NCBI GenBank assembly: GCA_028583685.1
Contig: JAMXIF010000073.1
Coordinates: forward strand, 7,393,639 to 7,457,638
Reading direction: 5' to 3'
Origin: Petaurus breviceps papuanus
Taxonomy: Eukaryota > Chordata > Mammalia > Diprotodontia > Petauridae
DNA: 64,000 nucleotides
Every line of letters starts with the position of its first letter. Position 1 is the first letter of the stretch. Positions 57,570 through 64,000 of this stretch are shown piece after piece. Below the pieces are notes generated by a model. The model was given only the letters and a program-made list of their open reading frames with translations. It ran no database searches and had not been told where the DNA came from. A program made the position numbers and the translations under genes.

Positions 57570-58808
57570 TCATGCTTCTCTTGCTTCTTGTATTTGAAAG
57601 TAAAATTTTCTGTTGAGTTCTGTTTTTTTTCATCAAGAATGCTTGAATGGGTCAGCTAGGTGGCACAGTGAATAGACCACCGGCCCTGGAGACAGGAGGA
57701 TCTGAGTTCAAATCCAGCCTCAGACATTTGACACACTTACTAACTTACACACTTTGGGCAAGTCACTTAACCCCAATTGCCCAAAATTGCCCAATTCCCC
57801 CCAAAAAATAATGCTTGAAAGTCCTCTATTTCATTGAGTGACCATATTTTCGCCTGAAGCACTATACTCAGTTTTGCTGGGTAGGTGATTCTTGGTTTTA
57901 ATCCTAGTTTCTTTGACCTCCAGAATATCATAGTCCAAGCCCTTCAATTCCTTAATGTAGAAGCTGTTAGATTTTTGTGTTATCCTGATTGTATTTCCAC
58001 AATATTCAAAGCATTTCTTCCCGACAACTTGTAATATTTTCTCTTTGACCTGAGAGTTCTGGAAGTTTTCTGTTTGGGATCTTTTTCAAGAAGCAATCAG
58101 TGAATTCTTTTAATTTCTATTTTGCCCTCTGGTTCTAGAATATCAAGGCAATTTTCCTTGAGAATTTCTTGAAGAATGATTTCTAGGCTCTTTTTTTGAT
58201 AATGGCTTTCAGGTAGTCCAATAATTTTAAAATTATCTCTCATGGATCTATTTTCTATGCCAGTGAATTTTCCAATGAGATATTTCACACTGTCTTCTAT
58301 TTTTTCATTTGTTTGGTTCTGCTTAATAGTAGCTTGATTTCTCATAAGGTCATTCACTTCCATTTGCTCCAATCTCTTCAGAGAGGAATTACTCTCTTCA
58401 GTGAGTTTTTGAAATTCCTTTTTCATCTTGCTTATTCGCCTTTTTAAGGCATTCTTCTCCTCATTTGCTTTTTGGACCTCTTTTGCCATTTGAGTTAGTC
58501 TATTTTTTAAGGTGTTATCTTCTTCAGTATTTTTTTTTTGTATCTCCTTTAGCAGGCTGTCGACTTGCTTTTCATGATTTTCTTGCATCATTCTCATTTC
58601 TCTGCCCAATTTTTCCTCTACTTTTCTTACTTGATTTTCAAAATCCCTTTTAAGCTCCTCCATGGCCTGTAACCAGTTCATATTTTTCTTGGAAGCTTTA
58701 GATGCAGGAGTTTTGACTTTGCTGACTTCTTCTGGTTCCATGTTTTGATCCTTTTTGTCCCCCAAAAAAGGATTGTATGGTCTGATTGTGCTTCCTCTGC
58801 TTGCTCAT
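57570..58808 (-). pseudogene. HAL1 copy 2 ORF1p remnant
   Basis: ATG at 58808 (MSKQRKHNQTIQSFFGG), followed by a single-base frame change near 58,760. After it a 222-codon open stretch begins MGDKKDQNMEPEEVSKVKTPASKASKKN. It carries the coiled coil (LKRDFENQVRKVEEKLGREM..TLKNRLTQMAKEVQKANEEK) and 'NRSMRDNFKIIGLPESHYQKK..ILEPEGKIEIKRIH'. The C-terminal part is broken and split by the SINE, ending at TGA 57570-57572. Coiled coil and RRM-like parts are better kept than in copy 1. Confidence 0.85.
57648..57809 (+). mobile_element. A-tailed tRNA SINE inside HAL1 copy 2
   Basis: 'gggtcagctaggtggcacag', 'ccggccctggagacaggagg', 'caagtcacttaaccccaatt', then C/A-rich tail. AATGCTTGAA flanks it (57638-57647 and 57810-57819). 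Confidence 0.9.
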
Positions 58809-59549
58809 CTTGCCAGCCAGTTACTTGACTTTTGAGCTCTTTGCGATGGTAGAACTCTGCTTCCAGAGTGGAGAGAGCTGCGTCCCAAATTGCTCGGGTT
58901 TTCTCAAATATTGTCAGAGTTATGAGGAGGGCATCCTCTCTACAGCCACCACAAGCTCTGGCATACTGGCCACATACCCCAGGACTGCCACCCAAGTCAG
59001 CAACCCAGATCCAAGCAGAGTGATTACCCTGTGAATGGTCACTTGGTCCCCCTACAATCTGCAAGCCAGGAGCTCTGGAGGCAGCCATGTGGCAGCAGCT
59101 GCAGACGTTATACTTCCACCAGGTCTCATCCTGGGAGCAGGGGCTGGACCACACTTTTCTGTCACCCAGTTCCAACAGAGTTCCCCACTGACCTTTTACT
59201 TTTTTTTGGTGTTTATGGGTTGAGAAATGTGGAAACCACCACAGCTGCTGGTCATTCACTCTCCTGAAGTCTTCTCTGGTGGGTCTATGCTGCTGGTCTG
59301 AGCCTCCCTTGGTCTGGGCCTGTATGGCTCATGTGGGACTGCTCAGCCCCCAGCCAGATGCGATAGACCCTTCCTGTCAGCCTGCCTTGTGGGAGATTTG
59401 TTTCTTTCTATCACTTTGTGGGTTCTGTAGCTCTAAAATTTGTTTAGAGTCATATTTTACAGGTATCAGAGGTGGTTCATGCAGAAACTTAACCAAGTTC
59501 CTGCTTTTTACTCCACCATCTTGGCTCTGCCCCCAAACCTCCTTTTTTT

Positions 59550-59697
59550 TTTTGCTTTTTGGAGGGGCAATTGGGCTTAAGTGACTTGCCCAGGGTCATG
59601 TAGCTAGTTTTGTGTTAAGTGTCTGAGGTTGGATTTGAACTCAGGTCCTCCTGACTCCAGGGCTGGTGCTCTATTCACTGTGCTACCTAGTCTCCCC
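59550..59697 (-). mobile_element. A-tailed tRNA SINE
   Basis: T run, 'gctttttggaggggcaattg', 'ggttggatttgaactcaggt', head complement 'gtgctacctagtctcccc'. Flanked by AAACCTCCTTTTTTT at 59535-59549 and 59698-59712, a perfect 15-bp duplication. Confidence 0.92.
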
Positions 59698-59712
59698 AAA
59701 CCTCCTTTTTTT

Positions 59713-60635
59713 CAAGGAAAACTTTCTGAACCTCAATTGAGTAAAGCAGGATATAATGGAATAAGTTGTGTAAATAAGCAGTCATATTATGACATAGTGT
59801 TTATAATCAACAAATGGTATAAAATCAATATGTAATAGAATGACTGCCATGTGGTTATACTCAGCTTCTCCCATTATAGCTTCATAGATTTAGGAGAGAC
59901 ATAGTTCAAGGTTTTTTTGGGGGGGAGAGGTACAATTAGCCCTGCCCTGCTCCTCCAATCTGAGAGTGATCAATTGGTACCCCAGAGTTCCAAAGGCTGT
60001 TTCACTCACTACTTCTAGCAGGGTAAAAGTTAAGCTATGTGAGACCTACCATCAACTCAAGGCAACTTTGCTCCCCCCACATTGTACGGTGACTATGGGA
60101 GAACACTGGCACAAAAAGAAGGCTCTCCAGCTTGTTTGCTGCTTGCTAGCTGCCCCACTTGGACTATGCCCTTAACCTCTCCTGCCATACCGCTTACTTT
60201 ATGAATCTGTTCTGGTACAAAGGCACTACAGTCTCTTAAGGGGAAACTGGCAGCAGGTCCAAAGTAAACCTTTTCTCTGAAGGTCACCATGTCTTCTCTT
60301 GCCTTTCTCTTCCCCTGTCTTTCTGTGTACTAGAAAACTCCTTAACACCTTCCGCTGAAGATGAGGGTTTGCATTTTTTTCTCTAGAGCCACTCTGTTTT
60401 TAAAATCCATGTTTTGGCCTTGTGGGCATGCCCACAGAACCTTCTCAGAGATAGTCTTTCTTTCCTGTGCAGCTGATCTCAGAGAAAGGAAGGGTTCGAA
60501 TGAGAATGAATATATTTGTTGTAAAGAAGCCGATGCCTCGTCACATTTCACTCTGCATTTATCCTTCAGCTGTTGTGTCTTCTCTCTCTCTCCCTGAAGG
60601 TCTTTGACCATCTATGTAAGGGAGCTCAGAGATCA
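59713..60635. other. Unique sequence
   Basis: No repeat recognised. Several short frames on both strands near 59,966-60,611 have no family signature. A coding exon cannot be excluded but nothing supports one. Confidence 0.35.
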
Positions 60636-60637
60636 TT

Positions 60638-60756
60638 GAATCCAGTATTATTTTATAGATGAGACCCCTAAGGCAAAGAGAAGTGCTTTGCCCAGTCACA
60701 CAGGTATTTTGTAATAAAATAAAATGAAAATCCATGTCTTCTCAATTCCAGTCCAG
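60638..60756 (-). repeat. MIR-class fragment
   Basis: 'ttattttatagatgagaccc', 'gctttgcccagtcacacagg', 'ccatgtcttctcaattccag'. Confidence 0.6.
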
Positions 60757-60759
60757 GAA

Positions 60760-61015
60760 GCTATGTGATGGACACAGTGCATAAAATGTTAGAACTGGGA
60801 TCAGGAAGACCCGAGTTCAAATCTTGCTGTAGATTTTAACTTAGCTGTGTGACCCTAGGCAAGTCACTTAACCTCTTTTAGCCTCGATTTCCTCATGTGT
60901 AAAATGGGGATAATTATCACACCTCCCTCATTGGGCTGTTGTGAACATCATATGAGTTAATATATAGAAAATAAACCTTAGAGCACTATGTAAATGCTAG
61001 CTATTATTATTAACT
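60760..61015 (+). mobile_element. MIR/THER-class tRNA SINE
   Basis: 'gaactgggatcaggaagacc', 'cgagttcaaatcttgctgta', 'gtgaccctaggcaagtcact', 'aatgctagctattattatta'. Full length. Confidence 0.8.
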
Positions 61016-62255
61016 ATTATTTCTATTGCACCATATTTCAGGTATGGGAGAGTTTTTGTGGGCCAGAAAAACATTTGGAAGTCTATTCTTGATATTTTTA
61101 AGATTCAATTGCTGACACCTTTCTGAACTGTATGATTTTTTTTCTACTTTTGATCTGATTACGTCCTGTCTCCTTTCTTGAGACCAGTAATTTAATGGTT
61201 AAACCATTTTCTACCTCTACTTGACATCAGGATGAAGCGAGACCCACCTGATAAGTTCTCCAGAGATAGCTTATCAGTCATCGAGTTAATATGGTTTAGG
61301 ATGAGAGGCCAAATTCATGGATTTAAAAAAATAATTCCTTTGTTCTTATGGTCAACATCAGTTGCAACTTTCTAACAAATAATTATTCATTTAAAAGCAC
61401 ACCTGGATCCTGTGAAAAGTTCATGGTACATAGCAGAGGACTTGGGTTACAATTTAATAATGCAGAAAATCCATCATTAGAAAAACAGGAGGGTGTATGC
61501 TCTCTGGGAAGCTGGTGGTAAGTAATCCCCTGACATATACAGATGTCTATTTAAACATGTTTATATTGCAAAGAGTAGAATAATCTCTCTCCAATCATTC
61601 TTAATGGCTTTTCCCCTCTTTCTCCTCCTCCCTGCTTTCTTTCATCTATCCTGGTTAAAGTTTGAAATTCAGCAAGTAAGTTACAGCCAATTTTTTTTCT
61701 TTACTCTTTTGAATGATGATGGACCTAATCCAGCTCCCCTGGATAAATCCTACATATGAGTCTTCTCCCAAAGCAACAGATTAAATACAGTATAGCATTA
61801 GGAGGACAAAAATCAGAATGTATTATTTCCTGACAGTCAAGCCTCTTAGTTGTATAATAAGTTGATTTTTTAAAATACATAATCTATTAGGGCATTAGGA
61901 AAACCTGCCAATGGATGAAAAAAGACTTCCCACACAATATAAGGCAGCCTTTGGATTTTTTTCTCCTTTAGATCAGGGAGAGGATAGAACAATACCTGAC
62001 AATAATTTCATTGATATTGGTAACTCCCTCTGAAACATTTCCTCTGTCAATGTGGATTAGTGCCTTCTTTGTAAATTATAGTTTTTTAACAGAGGTTCCT
62101 TCACCTGAAGTTTGTGGGCTTTTCTTTAAAAAAAATGGTAACTTCATTTCAATCATTGGTTCCCTTTGTAATCCAATGTATTTTACTTTATACATTTAAA
62201 AACATTATTTTTAGAAGGGCAGTGACTCAGAAAAGATGAAGAACTCTTGTCTTAA
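61016..62255. other. Unique AT-rich sequence
   Basis: The longest repeat-free stretch near the right end. No coding frame over 62 codons. Its lack of repeats makes it a candidate for conserved noncoding DNA, untested. Confidence 0.35.
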
Positions 62256-62259
62256 AAAA

Positions 62260-62375
62260 TTGCCTAAGAGGTTTTAAGTATTTTCCCAGGGTCACACAGG
62301 AGGCAGGATTTGCTAAACCCAGACATTCTTGACTACTGGGCTGTCTTTCTATCCAAAACACCATATTGCCTCTTG
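62260..62375 (-). repeat. MIR-class fragment
   Basis: 'ttttcccagggtcacacagg', 'ttgactactgggctgtcttt', 'aacaccatattgcctc'. Confidence 0.6.
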
Positions 62376-62817
62376 GTCTTAACATTTTTTCTGAATAGAC
62401 TTGATTCTTACAAAATGTTGGTTAGGAGGTACAGAAATTCCTAATAAACAACTGGATATACCCATGTGTGCGTGATGACAAACCACAGTAATGTTGGGCT
62501 CATAAAAATTTGTCCTCAGGTTTAAACACACGTTTCCTTTTTAATAATATTTGTAATTTATAGATTTTCTACCCATTCCCCCACCCATCCAACTCAAAGT
62601 TCTTCTACTATAGTCCTCATTGATCTTCATAGGAAATGTAATTGGGGGGAAGAGGGAGAGATTTTGAGATAATTTATTTGTGACTTGGGATCCTGAAGTA
62701 CAGAGAATTTGGGTGAACTTACCAGGCTCTGTAGTAGCAAACAGAACCCAGCTGAGTGATGACTGCTACCTGGATGTTTCAGTCAACATTATTTAGCTGT
62801 TCTAGTAAAGGTATATT

Positions 62818-62970
62818 TATAAAATCACAGATTTAGTAGCTAGAAAAAGCCTTAGAGGTCATCTAACCTAACCACCTCATTTTACTAATAAAATTGAGGC
62901 CCAGAAAGGTTCAGTGGTAATTGAGCTAGACTTTGAACACAGGGCTTTTGATTCCAAATCCTGTTATTTC
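62818..62970 (-). repeat. MIR/L3-type repeat, split by HAL1 fragment
   Basis: 'atttagtagctagaaaaagc', 'cattttactaataaaattga', 'ggcccagaaaggttcagtgg', ending at the target sequence of the next element. Confidence 0.55.
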
Positions 62971-63288
62971 TACACTAACCTCTCACTTTTTTCTTTGGCA
63001 TTTATGGGTCGGTAATTCTGGAAATGGCCACTGTTGCTGGTGATCCACTCTCTTGAATTAAAACCATGGGCTCACTGAGGACTGGGTTCTGCTCCCAGCG
63101 CACTGCGATGAACCCTTCTTGTCCACTTGCTGGTCTGCCTTTAGTGGGAGATTTGTTTCTCTCTGTCACTTTGTGGGTTCTGTAGCTCAAAAATTTGTTT
63201 AGAGTCATATTTTATAGGTATTTGAGGTGATTATGGGGGAACTCACAGAGTTTTCCTGCTTCTACACCACCATCTTGGCTCTGCCCTC
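62971..63288 (-). mobile_element. HAL1 5'-end-only fragment with target duplication
   Basis: About 318 bp matching the first ~320 bp of HAL1 copies 1 and 2 ('agggcagagccaagatggtg' at its 5' end, then 'gctacagaacccacaaagtg', 'acagagagaaacaaatctcc'). It stops within the 5' UTR with no A tail. CCAAATCCTGTTATTTC flanks it (62954-62970 and 63289-63305). An insertion that keeps the 5' end but lacks the 3' end is opposite to the usual L1 truncation. Confidence 0.75.
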
Positions 63289-63305
63289 CCAAATCCTGTT
63301 ATTTC

Positions 63306-63532
63306 CATCTCATTATTTTATGTATAATGGGGATAGACCACTGAAAAGTCATCATATCTGTCAGAGGAAGTGGGAAGTGTGATCCCTCCACACATGCCCC
63401 ACCATTGGAAATGTGAAGGACAATTAAAAGATTCCTGATACCTTGACAAGCTTGACAGATAGAGATAGATAATTAAGGCTCTCTTTAAAGCCTCATCTGT
63501 TGGCAACTCTTCTGCTAGGTGGTTAATATTCC
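63306..63532. other. Unique sequence
   Basis: No gene or named repeat. Confidence 0.4.
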
Positions 63533-63533
63533 T

Positions 63534-63712
63534 TTTTTATTTTTTTGCTTTTTGGAGGGCAATTGGGGTTAAGTGACTTGCCCAAGGTCACATGGCTACT
63601 TTGTGTGTGTGTGTGTGTGTGTGTGTTTGTTAAGTGTCTGAGGCTGGATTTAAATTCAGGTCCTTCTGACCCCAGGGCTGGTCCTTTATTCACTGCGCCA
63701 CCTAGCCACCCC
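63534..63712 (-). mobile_element. A-tailed tRNA SINE with internal (GT)n
   Basis: T run, 'gctttttggagggcaattgg', (GT)n at 63601-63626 replacing the usual 'ctagtgtt' spot, 'ggctggatttaaattcaggt', head complement 'gcgccacctagccacccc'. TAGGTGGYTAATATTC lies on both sides (about 63519-63533 and 63714-63729). Confidence 0.9.
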
Positions 63713-64000
63713 ATAGGTGGCTAATATTCTTTGGCATGGTGTACCAAGCTCTTCTCATCCGCTATCATAGGGACCAAGTGACCAATTCTGTCGTTGTTCA
63801 TGTATGCCCTCCAGCAAGAGGTAAAGACATCTGTGTCATCAGTATTATCCCAGTCATGAGGCCAGTGGAAGGGGACATGGTAAATATTTTAACTCCCCTG
63901 GAAGTTCCCCAGCCAGAGCATGTGTCTAGCTTCATTAGAAGTGCTATCCAGATTAGGTATATCAGGTTTCCTAATTACCCCCATGATACTTGGGCTCTGA
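63713..64000. other. Unique sequence to window end
   Basis: Nothing recognised. Confidence 0.4.

Larger units (their letters stand above)
56547..59534 (-). mobile_element. Full-length HAL1, copy 2
   Basis: Same layout as copy 1: 5' end GGGGGCAGAGCCAAGATGGT at 59534, 5' UTR to 58809, ORF1 remnant 58808-57570, 3' UTR to about 56,547 and no ORF2. A plus-strand SINE is inserted at 57648-57809. A target-like AAAMCTCCTTT sits on both sides (56535-56545 and 59535-59545). Aligns with copy 1 along its whole length by eye. Confidence 0.85.

Noticed and set aside
60342-60611. 89-codon Lys/Glu/Gln-rich minus-strand frame
   Set aside because: No family resemblance and no splice or start context that would mark an exon.

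Overview
The window looks like intergenic or intronic DNA from a marsupial (metatherian) nuclear genome. It is AT-rich and dense in old retroposons. The tRNA-derived SINEs with heads like GGGCAGCTAGGTGGCACAGTG, the MIR/THER-class SINEs, L2 and L3/CR1 3' ends, L1 3' ends and ORF1-only 'half-L1' (HAL1) elements are the mix I know from opossum and Australian marsupials. I cannot name the species from sequence alone. I found no multi-exon host protein-coding gene. Most open frames are chance frames or lie in repeats.

Layout. 1-10.2 kb: unique DNA with L2, MIR/THER and tRNA-SINE copies. 10.3-11.65 kb: a trinucleotide array followed by a CpG-island-like segment with two strong minus-strand splice-donor matches, the best candidate host regulatory or first-exon sequence. 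12-15.3 kb: SINEs, microsatellites and a 5'-truncated L1 with a clean target duplication. 16.5-18.4 kb: a complete-looking pogo/Tigger-type DNA transposon with matching terminal inverted repeats, a TA duplication and one uninterrupted 418-residue DDE transposase frame. 18.6-26.5 kb: SINEs and L2. 26.6-28.9 kb: an old plus-strand HAL1/L1 ORF1 element. 29.06-29.56 kb: a solo LTR with a 5-bp duplication. 30-42 kb: SINEs, L2, L1 and microsatellites, plus a near-perfect 48-bp hairpin at 33.55-33.66 kb. 42.3-43.2 kb: an LTR-like fossil with internally repeated units. 47.7-49.0 kb: a processed UBE2E1 pseudogene. 50.0-52.9 kb: a full-length HAL1 with a probable 3' transduction, embedded in a long hexanucleotide array (49.9-53.7 kb). 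56.3-59.7 kb: a second HAL1 flanked by two SINEs, all three sharing one target sequence. 63.0-63.3 kb: a HAL1 5'-end-only fragment with a target duplication.

The elements fit a network of borrowed machinery. HAL1 copies carry ORF1 but no ORF2 and end with a tail resembling the L1 3' end, so they probably moved using L1 ORF2p. One SINE family ends in an A-rich tail (L1-type mobilisation). Another ends in a BovB/RTE-like tail (RTE-type mobilisation). The pogo-type transposon is the youngest-looking autonomous element here. All family names rest on recognition by eye; no database search was run.
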